Part shown: positions 1-9,173 of the stretch, one piece after another
Layout: every line of letters starts with the position of its first letter
How positions within the stretch are numbered: position 1 is the first letter of the stretch
Assembly (NCBI GenBank): GCA_012839865.1
Contig: DUMO01000043.1
Location: 1 to 64,000, forward strand
Length of the DNA: 64,000 bases
Direction: 5' to 3'
Origin: Clostridiaceae bacterium
GTDB lineage: Bacteria; Bacillota; Clostridia; CAYPLH01; DUMO01
Position numbers and translations under genes: made by a program
Notes under the pieces: model-generated
Seen by the model: the letters and a program-made list of their open reading frames with translations, nothing else
The model's database searches: none
Told to the model about the DNA's origin: nothing

Positions 1-82
1 CCAGTATCTCTTTTTCTTCAATTGATTCTATCACTCCTGCACCGTGCATCGGGTACACGATTTTATCTCCCACATTAAACAT
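1..82 (-). CDS. carD: CarD-family transcription regulator, N-terminal fragment
   Basis: Only the first 27 codons lie in the window; the rest runs off the left edge. The start (MFNVGDKIVYPMHGAGVIES) is the typical opening of the CarD/CdnL RNA-polymerase-interacting domain, which binds the RNAP beta subunit and stabilises open promoter complexes. A GGAGG box sits about seven bases before the ATG. Family identity rests on this N-terminal signature alone, so the length and C-terminal DNA-binding domain cannot be checked. Confidence 0.8.
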   Translation of the reverse strand, partial: MFNVGDKIVYPMHGAGVIESIEEKEIL

Positions 83-546
83 ACATATCCTCCATCACTG
101 AGCACCAAGGCAAAAAGTCGCATGATTCCTGTCTTTAGGTCCCGGCCGCATACATTTTGACAGGATAGAATGTGCTTTTTTAAGCGGTATCCTGTCTCTT
201 AAAACCCCAGGCAAATACATGAAATTTACACAATTTTTACATCACATAATATATTACTTCATAATAAGTATACTACAAATGCTTTCCGATGTCAAAAGCA
301 TTAATTTTAACACTGCTTACCTGTTATGTCAACTATTTTTTTGAATTTGCACCGATGACCCGAAGGCGTACACTGAAATGCATGCAGAACATCAACAAAG
401 ATTCAACCACAGTTTTACAATTTTGGATATATTCATTGACATTGGTATCATGAAGACTTATAATAAATATTGCAAAGCAAAGGATTCCGCAATACTCTAC
501 AAGCAATTTTTCTTATTTAATCATTTGTCCAAACAGGAGTTGACAC
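83..546. other. Intergenic region between carD and the 131-aa gene
   Basis: No convincing gene is present. The two flanking genes diverge, so promoters for both should lie here. Near 373-398 there is a stretch resembling the left end of the palindromic element found elsewhere in the window (tGAAATGCATGCAGAACA), but no matching right end, so it may be a decayed remnant. Confidence 0.4.
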
Positions 547-942
547 ATGAAAGACATGCTTTTAGCCGAATTCCAATACATTATAGATGACATGCTTATT
601 AAAAACAAAAGTATTCTGGATATTATCGCAAAGTTCCAGGAGTCAAATGCGAGGATAAGCAGTGACATTTTCAAGGCAGTCACTCAATGCGGCTGCAAGC
701 AAATAAACACATCATTGCAAAGTTGTGACGAAAACTCCGGCCCTGAAGTTCAAAAGACAGATGTGGAATCCCATCATCAGGGTGTTCTTTGTGAAAACTG
801 CAGGGATAATATCGAAAAAGACATTGGAAGAAATCTTTTTTATCTGGTATCCCTGTGCAATTCAATGGATCTTAATCTTTACGATATTTTGATAAAAGAG
901 CTGGAAAGGCTTAAGATCCTTGGAAAGTACAATTTAATATAA
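547..942 (+). CDS. Small conserved cysteine-containing protein, MazG-like C terminus
   Basis: This 131-residue soluble protein has an AGGAG box before the ATG. Visible features are a CGC motif near residue 48, a CENC motif near residue 82, and a helical C-terminal third (IGRNLFYLVSLCNSMDLNLY) that resembles the helix following the metal-binding EExxD region of MazG-type nucleotide pyrophosphohydrolases. The upstream EExxE metal ligands are not obvious, so catalysis cannot be claimed. The four cysteines in two pairs could bind a metal. It is convergent with radA, ending 18 bases from the radA stop, in the area where disA follows radA in B. subtilis. Function unknown. Confidence 0.65.
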   Translation: MKDMLLAEFQYIIDDMLIKNKSILDIIAKFQESNARISSDIFKAVTQCGCKQINTSLQSCDENSGPEVQKTDVESHHQGVLCENCRDNIEKDIGRNLFYLVSLCNSMDLNLYDILIKELERLKILGKYNLI

Positions 943-960
943 ACTCCCTGCCAAACTGTT

Positions 961-2316
961 CTACAGCAGCAATTCCAAAGCCTGCTGGACATTGTCCACG
1001 CATGTGATTTCTGTGTTCTTAAATTCGAATTGGCTTAATGCTTTCGAGTTTCCTGCAGGGATAATGCACCTTTTAAATCCTATCCTCATGGCTTCGGTTA
1101 CTCTTTTTTCAATCTGGCTTACAGCACGTATTTCGCCTGTCAAGCCTACCTCTCCGATCAAAACGACGTTATTTGCTACAGGAATGTTTCTGAAACTTGA
1201 TGCTACAGCCAATACAATGCCAAGGTCACAGGCAGGTTCATCAACCTTCAGTCCACCGGCTACATTGACATATGCATCAAAATTATGAAGCTGCATTCCG
1301 ATTCTCTTCTCCAGGACTGCCATTAAAAGAGTTATCCTGTTATAGTCAACCCCCGTAGCCATCCTTCTGGGCATCCCGAAACTTGTGGGGCAGACCAGTG
1401 CCTGGACTTCAATCAGAAGAGGTCTTGTCCCTTCCATACATGAAACCACCACGGAACCCGGAACATCCTTCGGCTTGCCCGAGAGCATTGTTTCGGAAGG
1501 GTTTTCAACCTCCCTCAACCCTGAGCCGGTCATTTCAAATATTCCAATTTCATTTGTGGAACCAAACCTGTTTTTAACCGCCCGGAGGATCCTGTAGCTT
1601 AAGTGCCTTTCTCCCTCAAAATACAGTACGGTATCAACCATATGTTCAAGGACCCTTGGACCTGCCAGGGTTCCTTCCTTCGTTACATGTCCGACTATTA
1701 TTATTGTAATGCCCGAGCCTTTTGAAATTTTCATCAATTCGCCTGTAACAGCCCTGACCTGGCTGACGCTGCCCGGAGCGGAACTGATCTCCTCTGAATA
1801 CATGGTTTGAATTGAGTCAATAATCACAAACTCCGGTTTTTCGCCGGCAATGACTTTTTCAATTGATGAGATGTTGGTTTCGGAAAGCATTAATATTCTG
1901 TCATTTGCTATACCCAGCCTGTCCGCTCTCAGCTTGACCTGTTTCAAAGACTCTTCCCCGGATACATACAAAATATTTGCCTTGGTTTTAACCTGTCCGC
2001 AAACCTGTATCAGAAGGGTTGACTTTCCGATTCCCGGGTCTCCTCCTACAAGTATCAGGGAGCCTTTTACCATGCCTCCCCCAAGTACCCTGTCCAGCTC
2101 TTTTATGTCCGTGGAAAGCCGGTCCTCGTTATCAACCTTTACTTCGCCTATCAACACCGGAGCGGAAAAAGACTTGTCGCTAATTTTATCCGGTTGTTTT
2201 TCGGATATTTCCTCGACAAAGGAATTCCATGAATTGCAGGATGGGCATTTTCCCATCCATCCACTTACTTCAAACCCGCAGGTTTGACAGACAAAAATTG
2301 ATTTTACCTTGGCCAT
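961..2316 (-). CDS. radA: DNA repair protein RadA (Sms)
   Basis: RadA is a RecA-like, ring-forming ATPase that acts in recombination intermediate processing and branch migration. In order the sequence shows an N-terminal C4 zinc finger (CQTC...CPSC), a Walker A motif (GGDPGIGKST), the RadA-specific KNRFG motif, and a C-terminal Lon-protease-like domain. The reading frame extends to a GTG at 2328, but the GAGG box overlaps that codon. The second ATG of a tandem pair at 2316 is best spaced and gives the classical MAKVKS start (451 residues). In B. subtilis radA directly follows clpC; here a GH15 gene and a GT2 gene separate them. Confidence 0.96.
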   Translation of the reverse strand: MAKVKSIFVCQTCGFEVSGWMGKCPSCNSWNSFVEEISEKQPDKISDKSFSAPVLIGEVKVDNEDRLSTDIKELDRVLGGGMVKGSLILVGGDPGIGKSTLLIQVCGQVKTKANILYVSGEESLKQVKLRADRLGIANDRILMLSETNISSIEKVIAGEKPEFVIIDSIQTMYSEEISSAPGSVSQVRAVTGELMKISKGSGITIIIVGHVTKEGTLAGPRVLEHMVDTVLYFEGERHLSYRILRAVKNRFGSTNEIGIFEMTGSGLREVENPSETMLSGKPKDVPGSVVVSCMEGTRPLLIEVQALVCPTSFGMPRRMATGVDYNRITLLMAVLEKRIGMQLHNFDAYVNVAGGLKVDEPACDLGIVLAVASSFRNIPVANNVVLIGEVGLTGEIRAVSQIEKRVTEAMRIGFKRCIIPAGNSKALSQFEFKNTEITCVDNVQQALELLL

Positions 2317-2416
2317 CATATACCTCACATTTTAATTCCGGTTAAAGCCATAAGTTTCGCCAATCCGCTCTCTTCAGGCCATGCCGGGGTTTTGATTTCT
2401 TATCTTGCAATTGCGG

Positions 2417-4372
2417 CTAATTGTTTTCGCTGCTTTCTTTCGGCCATGCCCCCGCTTTGAAAAGTTCAGCCATTACAAGAACAAACATTGCATGGGACCA
2501 TGTAAGTGGTATTACCCATGCAGGCTTTCCGGTATTTATGTCAATCTGCTCCGGCAAAAAGCCAAGGGGCGTTGCCCCCCTTGCCGCCCAGTCAAAATAC
2601 TCCAGGGCTTTGTTAATTTTACCGTTTCTTATATAGTAGAGTGCAAACCACAGGGTTGTCAATACCCATGGGTTTCCCCCTATATAGTTGTCATTTTCAT
2701 ACCTTTTCAGTCCTCCCCTGTAAGTTTTGAGGACGCTCTCAGCCTTTTCCACACTGCTTTCAACCCTCGGGTCATTTGTATCCAGCATGCCAAAGGGTAT
2801 TGCAACTCCCAATATGCTGGCATCTGCTGTCCAGTCTTCTTTTGTCACCTGCCTGCATACTCCTTTCGCATTCACCTGGATATTGACTGTGCCACCGCCA
2901 TATTCAGGACCCCATGGGTTGAGCTTTACCCTTACACTTCTTATGAAGCGCCCATTTCCATCTTTCCAGAAATTTCTCAAAGCGGCATCCCTGATGGACA
3001 TTGCAATGCTGATCCATTTTTCAGATAATTTTTCATCTTCCTTTAATACTCCGGCGATGCACGCACCGGCCATTATCCCACCATAAACGGCAGCTGTCGA
3101 GTAGAGATGCTCCCCATACCTTTCCTCCCATAAATCATAACTTGGAGCAGGCAGCCCCGTTTCAGAATCGACAAAGTTTACTAAGAATTCCACGCCTTTT
3201 TTAACCGCAGCCCACATGTCCCGGAGGAATGTTTCAGATTCTGTCACGATGTAGTGCTGGTATATCCCCCAGATTACAGCGCCTGTTTCATCCACCTGCA
3301 GCCCCCAGGAGGGAGCCATCCGACCGTTGGTATAGTAACGCTGATGCCATGATCCGTCCGGGTTTTGTGTTTTTTTTGCCCAATTGAAAAAGTTGTCCAC
3401 CAAATGCAGCAGCCCGCATATGTCCATTGCACTTGTAATAAATGCAGCATCCCTGCCCCAGCAGTAGCCATACCTTCCGCATCTTGTGAAATTTTCATCC
3501 ATTTCCGGAGCTGCTATGATACCACCGGATTTTTGGTTGGACATAAGCTTGAATAAAAGCAGGGACCTTTTATATATCCTGTCGTATTGCCCTACTCCTG
3601 AAGTTATAATGTTCAAGCCCTTAAGGTAATCCATCCAGTAGTTCTTTACATCGGTTATATGATCCTGTATGCTCTTTCTTTTAACTCTTGATAAAATATT
3701 GCCTATTTCATTCAAATCAGGTGATAGACATAAAGTCAGTGTAAAGGTCACACTCCCACCGGGGCCGAGAACCCCGGGCTTCCATGAAACTGCCCCGTCC
3801 TGCATCATGCCTGTGTCATTGATACCGTTAAGCATATTATATCCTGCACTTTCAAAGGCATTGTCACCAAGCTGGAAACTGAGGGCGGCAACGCTTCCTG
3901 AAACAGACAGACAGCCTTCATGCCTGTAATGCACAAGGGAGTCTGTGTGCATGTCAAACATTATTCCACCCGGGTTACATGTTGAACTTATACCCTTTGA
4001 GTAACACATAATACCCGGTAAAAGGCATTCGGAACCGGTGTTGGCAATTTCGTAATGCCTGAACAGGACATCCTCATCCATTAGGCAAAAATCAACCTGC
4101 CTGATTTTCACCTTGAGCTTCGGGCTTATATACTCCGTTGCAATAATATTTGTATCATCAATATAGTACTGATTGATACTGAAATTTTCATTCGAAAGCC
4201 ACAATGTGTTATTCCCCTTCGGAATATCAAAAATGCCCACCATGAACTTGTCAATTTGCTGTATATAATCAATATCAGGCCAGAATAATCTGACCAGTTC
4301 CCCTAACTCGCTTAAGCACACCAGCATCCGGGAGTTACCGGTTACAGCACTGTTGAAATACGTCTTTTGCAT
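2417..4372 (-). CDS. Glycoside hydrolase family 15-type glucoamylase/trehalase-like protein
   Basis: About 651 residues with no signal peptide, so probably cytoplasmic. The N-terminal half is a beta-rich domain and the C-terminal half has the (alpha/alpha)6-barrel signatures of GH15: YGYCWGRDAAF near residue 305, a QVDETGAVIWG segment near residue 365, DLWEERYGEH near 415 carrying the likely catalytic Glu, and a C-terminal PLTWSHAMFV. Family members hydrolyse terminal alpha-glucosidic bonds in glucans or trehalose; the substrate cannot be told from sequence. The frame opens at a TTG at 4384, but that codon lies in the GGAGG box, so the ATG at 4372 (MQKTYF) is the start. It is divergent from the GT2 gene. 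Confidence 0.9.
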   Translation of the reverse strand: MQKTYFNSAVTGNSRMLVCLSELGELVRLFWPDIDYIQQIDKFMVGIFDIPKGNNTLWLSNENFSINQYYIDDTNIIATEYISPKLKVKIRQVDFCLMDEDVLFRHYEIANTGSECLLPGIMCYSKGISSTCNPGGIMFDMHTDSLVHYRHEGCLSVSGSVAALSFQLGDNAFESAGYNMLNGINDTGMMQDGAVSWKPGVLGPGGSVTFTLTLCLSPDLNEIGNILSRVKRKSIQDHITDVKNYWMDYLKGLNIITSGVGQYDRIYKRSLLLFKLMSNQKSGGIIAAPEMDENFTRCGRYGYCWGRDAAFITSAMDICGLLHLVDNFFNWAKKTQNPDGSWHQRYYTNGRMAPSWGLQVDETGAVIWGIYQHYIVTESETFLRDMWAAVKKGVEFLVNFVDSETGLPAPSYDLWEERYGEHLYSTAAVYGGIMAGACIAGVLKEDEKLSEKWISIAMSIRDAALRNFWKDGNGRFIRSVRVKLNPWGPEYGGGTVNIQVNAKGVCRQVTKEDWTADASILGVAIPFGMLDTNDPRVESSVEKAESVLKTYRGGLKRYENDNYIGGNPWVLTTLWFALYYIRNGKINKALEYFDWAARGATPLGFLPEQIDINTGKPAWVIPLTWSHAMFVLVMAELFKAGAWPKESSENN

Positions 4373-4458
4373 TATTACCTCCAAGCTTCGGTTTTAGAAG
4401 AATAATCGTCAATGGATGTTGCTGTTTGGTCATATTATTTCATAAACAACCGGCAGTA

Positions 4459-4542
4459 ATACAGGTTGATTAATTGTATGAAGATAAATAATCGTCACTG
4501 ATACAAGTTGATGATATATATACAGGTAAATAATCAGCACAG
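4459..4542. repeat. 42-bp tandem duplication
   Basis: Two adjacent units of exactly 42 bases (4459-4500 and 4501-4542) both begin ATACA(A/G)GTTGAT and both contain GTAAATAATC or a close variant. A third fragment of the same motif (AATAATCGTCA) lies near 4405. The block abuts the truncated palindromic element. Confidence 0.6.
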
Positions 4543-4677
4543 TATTTTTACCTTCAGCGAACTGTCGGTTTTGCAGCAAGATAAGAGCCTTGTTTTAGAA
4601 AAGCTCAGGAGCATCGAACCCTGCTCGCTTTCGGCTGGATTTGATTCGCAAATAGCCCTGTTCCGCATACATTTCAT
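4540..4677. repeat. Palindromic intergenic element, copy D (right half only)
   Basis: This matches the right half of copy A at 11882-12140: the CCTTCAGCGAAC block, the AAGAGCCTTGTT block, the GC-rich hairpin module, the GGATTTG/CGCAAAT hairpin and a right end GCATACATTTCAT. The left arm is missing and is replaced by the 42-bp tandem repeat, so this copy cannot form the outer stem. Confidence 0.7.
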
Positions 4678-4870
4678 CAGTTTAAACCCGCCACTTAAGC
4701 ACGTATAATCCACTTCTTTCCGGGAAACATAACTATAAGCGCTTCTTTGCATATCACGGGCCAATAACAAAAGGCGCAAATAAAATTATGAAATATATTT
4801 TATCGGTATTGAAAAAACTCCGTTATTTTTGGCAAAGATATAACAGAATATAATATTTCGGAGGATTATA

Positions 4871-6136
4871 ATGCAATTTAAAGAAATAATATATTGCTTG
4901 AGCCAAATCATGCAGGTTTTCATTTTTGTCGGAGGGTGTTATCTTTTCAGCATATCGGTTTTAGGTTTTTTTGCCGGCATTAAAAAAACAGAAAAAAAAT
5001 TCCCTCCAAAAAAGAGATTTGCCCTTGTGATAGCAGCCCACAATGAAGAAGTTGTCATTGATCAGATAATAGAAAGTCTTAAAAAGCAAAATTATCCTTC
5101 CGAACTTTATGATATATTTGTAATTGCAGATAATTGCACCGATAATACGGCAAGCATTGCCGAACAGCACGGTGCACTTGTATATGAGAGGAATGACCTG
5201 AACCATAAAGGTAAAGGCTACGCTCTTGAATGGATGTTTGAAAAAATTTACCGGATGGGCGACAGGTATGACGCCATATGTGTCTTTGACGCCGACAATC
5301 TTGTATCCGCCAACTTTCTTTCGGAAATGAACAATAGCCTTTGCAGTGGATACAAGGTGGTCCAGGGTTACCTGGACAGCAAAAATCCCTTTGACTCCTG
5401 GATTACATGTTCTTATTCCATAGCTTTCTGGCTCTCAAATTACCTTTATCAACTCCCCAGATACCAACTTGGCCTTAGCTGCGGCCTGTGCGGGACAGGT
5501 TTCTGCGTGACACTGGATGTGCTGAAAAAAATCGGCTGGGGTGCCACATGCCTTACGGAAGACCTGGAGTTTACAATGAAACTGGCTCTAAACAACATGA
5601 AAATAGCCTGGGCTCATAATGCCGTGGTTTATGACGAAAAGCCTCTAACCCTCAGGCAGTCATGGAATCAGAGAAGACGATGGATGCAGGGGCATGCCGA
5701 CTGCATAAGCCGGTTTGCAAATTCTTTATTTAAAAAAGCGTTAAAGGAACACAATATTATAGCTTTCGATTGCGGGGTTTATTTATTTCAACCTGTTCGC
5801 TTCCTTTTTATCGGATTATTGACATTGATGATGTGGATACAAAGTATTTTCCCCGATACACCTTTCTTCAGCCTGAAGGATTTATTCCCGATTGAAGTCT
5901 GGTATGTCTTTGTAACAATACAGTTTTTTTACGGTCCTCTGGTGGTATTGGCTGCAAGGAAGCTCAATTTCAAGGTTTTTGCAGGTTTCCTTGTATACCC
6001 GTTGTATTGTCTTACCTGGGCGCCAATCACAATACAGGGGTTCCTGAGAAAGAACGAAAAAAACTGGAGCCATACAATTCATACAAGAAAAATAAGCATA
6101 AACGATTTGGAAAAGGAGCTCAGAAGAACTCAATAA
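4871..6136 (+). CDS. Membrane glycosyltransferase family 2, processive type
   Basis: 421 residues. An N-terminal membrane helix (about residues 10-35) is followed by a GT-A catalytic domain with the metal/sugar-nucleotide DAD motif (FDADN, near 140), the acceptor-site TED motif (LTEDLEF, near 237) and a QRRRW motif (near 275), as in cellulose-, hyaluronan- and PNAG-synthase-like enzymes. At least three C-terminal membrane segments follow. Such enzymes polymerise or transfer sugars from nucleotide donors at the cytoplasmic membrane; donor and product are unknown. A GGAGG box precedes the ATG. No c-di-GMP-binding PilZ domain is visible. It lies alone on the plus strand, convergent with clpC. 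Confidence 0.9.
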   Translation: MQFKEIIYCLSQIMQVFIFVGGCYLFSISVLGFFAGIKKTEKKFPPKKRFALVIAAHNEEVVIDQIIESLKKQNYPSELYDIFVIADNCTDNTASIAEQHGALVYERNDLNHKGKGYALEWMFEKIYRMGDRYDAICVFDADNLVSANFLSEMNNSLCSGYKVVQGYLDSKNPFDSWITCSYSIAFWLSNYLYQLPRYQLGLSCGLCGTGFCVTLDVLKKIGWGATCLTEDLEFTMKLALNNMKIAWAHNAVVYDEKPLTLRQSWNQRRRWMQGHADCISRFANSLFKKALKEHNIIAFDCGVYLFQPVRFLFIGLLTLMMWIQSIFPDTPFFSLKDLFPIEVWYVFVTIQFFYGPLVVLAARKLNFKVFAGFLVYPLYCLTWAPITIQGFLRKNEKNWSHTIHTRKISINDLEKELRRTQ

Positions 6137-6385
6137 TAAAAAATCAGACAGAGATTCTTGCAGTCTGTGCACATGCAAATGGTGTTGTTCTCCGGGACAG
6201 GGGAATGAGTCTGCGGCTTAACTCATGCGGTTGCGGGGATTTCCTGCAGTCTTTGCTTATAAATCCAGGCAAATGATCGCCATGGGTACTTACCTTGGGC
6301 ACAGTTTACTGCTCTTCGCTTTTGTGAAACAGCACCTTTGTTCTTCCTGCAACCATAAAGAAACATTCCCCGGATCTCCTTACAT

Positions 6386-6415
6386 AAAAAGCCCGGGATA
6401 TACCCGGGCTTTTTA
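6386..6415. terminator. Bidirectional intrinsic terminator between GT2 gene and clpC
   Basis: A perfect GC-rich stem (AGCCCGGG ... CCCGGGCT) is flanked by A5 on the left and T5 on the right, so it can terminate both the plus-strand GT2 transcript and the minus-strand clpC operon. Confidence 0.9.
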
Positions 6416-6498
6416 TGTTGTTCTGAAAGTATAAACTTGAATCTGAATTCCACCTTCACTCGCAAGAACCCTCCGGTCACTCCAGGCAGCTTTAAAGT

Positions 6499-8952
6499 CT
6501 AAACCTTGATTCTGCCGGGCATTCCGGACTTTCTTCTCAGAACCAGGTCATCGTTTTCCACCAAAACCTCCACGGTGTCACCGGATTTTATCCTGCCTTC
6601 CAGCATTTCTTCAGCAAGGCGGTCTTCCACCAGCCTTTGGATTTCCCTTCTTAAGGGCCTTGCTCCAAACACCTTGTCAAAGCCTTTCTTAGCAAGAAAA
6701 TCCTTGGCTTCTTCAGATACTTCAATATAAATCCCGTTCTGGCGAAGCCTGCTTGCGGTATTCTTCAGCATAAGGGTCACAATTTGCCTGATGTGGCTTT
6801 CATTCAACGGATGGAACACTATAGCTTCATCAATTCTGTTTAAAAGCTCGGGTCTGAAGGTGCGCTTCAATTCGCCCATTACATTTTCCTTCATCTCGGC
6901 ATAACTCTGGTTTTCATCTTCCTTTGCAGTAAAACCGATGCGTTTGGGTTCGGTAATCAGCCGTCCACCTATGTTGGATGTCATTATTACAACCGTATTC
7001 CGAAAATCAACTGTCCTTCCCTGACCGTCGGTAAGCCTGCCATCCTCAAGAATCTGGAGCAGTATGTTGAAGACATCAGGGTGAGCTTTTTCAATTTCAT
7101 CAAACAACAGTACAGAATAAGGTTTGGTCCTGACCTTTTCAGTCAACTGTCCCCCTTCTTCATAGCCCACATAGCCCGGAGGTGAGCCTACCAGCCTGGA
7201 AACACTGTGTTTCTCCATATATTCAGACATGTCTATTCTTATCATGGCATTTTCATCGCCAAACATGGCTTCTGCAAGAGCACGGCAAAGCTCTGTTTTA
7301 CCCACACCCGTGGGACCCAGGAATATGAATGAACCTACAGGCCTTCTGGGGTCCTTGAGTCCCACCCTGCCTCTTCTGATGGCTTTCGCCACCGCCTTGA
7401 CGGCCTCATCCTGTCCTATAACCCTCTGGTGAAGTATTTCCTCCATTTTCATAAGTCTCTCGGATTCATCCTCGGCAAGCCTTTTTACAGGAATGCCGGT
7501 CCAGCTTGAAACAATTTCAGCTATTTCTTCTTCCGTAACAAGGTCAGTCCGGGTCTGGTTCCTTGTTTCCCATGCATTCTTCGCCCTCTCCAGCTCATCT
7601 TTAAGCTTTACCTCTTCATCCCGTATTTTCGCCGCTTTTTCGAACTCCTGATTCTTTATGGCCTCTTCCTTCTCTTTGCGCAGGTCTTCCATCTTTTCTT
7701 CAAGCGCTTTAAGGTCAGGGGGTGCTGTAAATGCTTTCAACCTTACCCGTGAGGCCGCTTCATCAATCAGGTCTATTGCCTTGTCAGGCAGATATCTGTC
7801 GGTAATATAGCGGGCCGACATCCGGACTGCTCCTTCAAGGGCATCATCGGTAATCTTTACTCTATGATGAGCTTCATATTTGTCCCGGACACCCTTTAAA
7901 ATTTCAATGGCATGTTCTTCGGAGGGCTCTTCCACCATTATCGGCTGAAATCTTCTTTCCAGGGCGGCATCTTTTTCAACATGCTTGCGGTACTCATCCC
8001 GGGTGGTTGCACCAATTACCTGAATCTCTCCTCTGGCCAGGAGCGGCTTTAAAATATTTGATGCGTCGATTGCACCCTCTGCGGCACCGGCGCCGATAAT
8101 TGTATGCATTTCATCAATAAACAGAATTACGTTTCCGGATTTGCGTATTTCGCCTAACGCTTTTTTCAGCCTTTCCTCAAACTCTCCGCGATACTTTGCT
8201 CCTGCCACCATTCCAGAAAGGTCAAGGGAGAAAATCCTTTTTTCCTTCAGGGTTTCAGGTATGTTGCCGTCAACAATTTTCTGGGCAAGGCCTTCCACTA
8301 TTGCGGTTTTTCCTACTCCCGGCTCTCCTATGAGACAAGGATTGTTTTTGGTCCTTCTGCTTAATATCTGTATAACCCTGTCAATTTCCTTATCTCTCCC
8401 AATTACAGGGTCAAACTTGCCTTCACGGGCCATTTCAGTCAAATCCCTGCCAAACTGGTTCAATACAGGTGTGCTGGCGGCTGCCCCGTTGCTTTTGGGC
8501 ATGCCTGAACCTCCGGGAGCCTCTTCGTTTAATATTTTTATAATTTCATTAAACAGCTTCTGAGGATCCACTCCCAAATCCATAAGGATTCTTACAGCGA
8601 CACTCTCGCCTTCCTTCATGATACCCAGAAGCAAATGCTCTGTTCCGATATAATTTTGGCCGATTCTCCTTGCTTCTTTAAATGCAAGTTCAAAAACCCT
8701 TTTTGATCGGGGTGTAAAACCCAGAGGCTGCTCCTTTCCCTCTCCTCTTCCAATAAGCGTCTCTATTTCCATAACTACTTTTGCTTCGGTGACTCCCTGG
8801 CTTTGCAATACTCTTGCAGCAACACCCGAGCCTTCTTTTATGAGCCCAAGCAATAAGTGTTCGGTTCCCACATAATTATGTCCCATGGCCATAGCGCTTT
8901 CCTGGGAAAAAGCTATGGCTTTTTCGGCTTTTTCAGTGAAACGTCCAAACAT
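6499..8952 (-). CDS. clpC: AAA+ ATPase ClpC, unfoldase of ClpCP protease
   Basis: 817 residues. ClpC unfolds substrates, including arginine-phosphorylated proteins marked by McsB, and feeds them to ClpP. The N domain contains the duplicated Clp-N repeat (residues about 1-145). AAA1 has Walker A GEPGVGKTA, a UVR-like coiled middle domain lies near residues 420-470, and AAA2 has Walker A GPTGVGKTE and ends near residue 815. The GGAGG box is well placed before the ATG (MFGRFTEKAEKAI). It is the last gene of the ctsR-mcsA-mcsB-clpC operon and ends in a strong terminator. A 221-base spacer with short repeats separates it from mcsB. Confidence 0.98.
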   Translation of the reverse strand: MFGRFTEKAEKAIAFSQESAMAMGHNYVGTEHLLLGLIKEGSGVAARVLQSQGVTEAKVVMEIETLIGRGEGKEQPLGFTPRSKRVFELAFKEARRIGQNYIGTEHLLLGIMKEGESVAVRILMDLGVDPQKLFNEIIKILNEEAPGGSGMPKSNGAAASTPVLNQFGRDLTEMAREGKFDPVIGRDKEIDRVIQILSRRTKNNPCLIGEPGVGKTAIVEGLAQKIVDGNIPETLKEKRIFSLDLSGMVAGAKYRGEFEERLKKALGEIRKSGNVILFIDEMHTIIGAGAAEGAIDASNILKPLLARGEIQVIGATTRDEYRKHVEKDAALERRFQPIMVEEPSEEHAIEILKGVRDKYEAHHRVKITDDALEGAVRMSARYITDRYLPDKAIDLIDEAASRVRLKAFTAPPDLKALEEKMEDLRKEKEEAIKNQEFEKAAKIRDEEVKLKDELERAKNAWETRNQTRTDLVTEEEIAEIVSSWTGIPVKRLAEDESERLMKMEEILHQRVIGQDEAVKAVAKAIRRGRVGLKDPRRPVGSFIFLGPTGVGKTELCRALAEAMFGDENAMIRIDMSEYMEKHSVSRLVGSPPGYVGYEEGGQLTEKVRTKPYSVLLFDEIEKAHPDVFNILLQILEDGRLTDGQGRTVDFRNTVVIMTSNIGGRLITEPKRIGFTAKEDENQSYAEMKENVMGELKRTFRPELLNRIDEAIVFHPLNESHIRQIVTLMLKNTASRLRQNGIYIEVSEEAKDFLAKKGFDKVFGARPLRREIQRLVEDRLAEEMLEGRIKSGDTVEVLVENDDLVLRRKSGMPGRIKV

Positions 8953-8992
8953 ATTCTTCCTCCTTTTGTATGTGATTTAACTCTATACTCGT

Positions 8993-9135
8993 ACCTTTCG
9001 GTCAGTTCCTTCACTCCTAAGAACGACTCTCCTCCTGTCTCCGGCCAGTTTTCTTCCCGCCTCAGGGCGACTCTCCTCCTGCCTCCGGCAAGTTTTTTCA
9101 TGCCTCCGGTCATTTTTCCCGTCGCCGGCCGGTTT
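8993..9135. repeat. Degenerate CTCCGG-rich tandem repeats between mcsB and clpC
   Basis: Two units of 44-base period begin at 9024 and 9068 (CGACTCTCCTCCTG followed by a CTCCGGC block), and further degenerate CCGGTCA(G/T)TT units lie on both sides. No gene is supported in this spacer, which lies inside the operon. Confidence 0.55.
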
Positions 9136-9173
9136 CCAGAATTTATATGTTCCAATAACAAGCAGCCTTCAAT

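Larger units (their letters stand above)
4373..4870. other. Divergent intergenic region with tandem repeat and partial palindromic element
   Basis: The two flanking genes diverge from here. It contains a 42-bp tandem duplication (4459-4542) followed directly by the right half of the dispersed palindromic element (4540-4677). No gene is supported. Confidence 0.6.
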
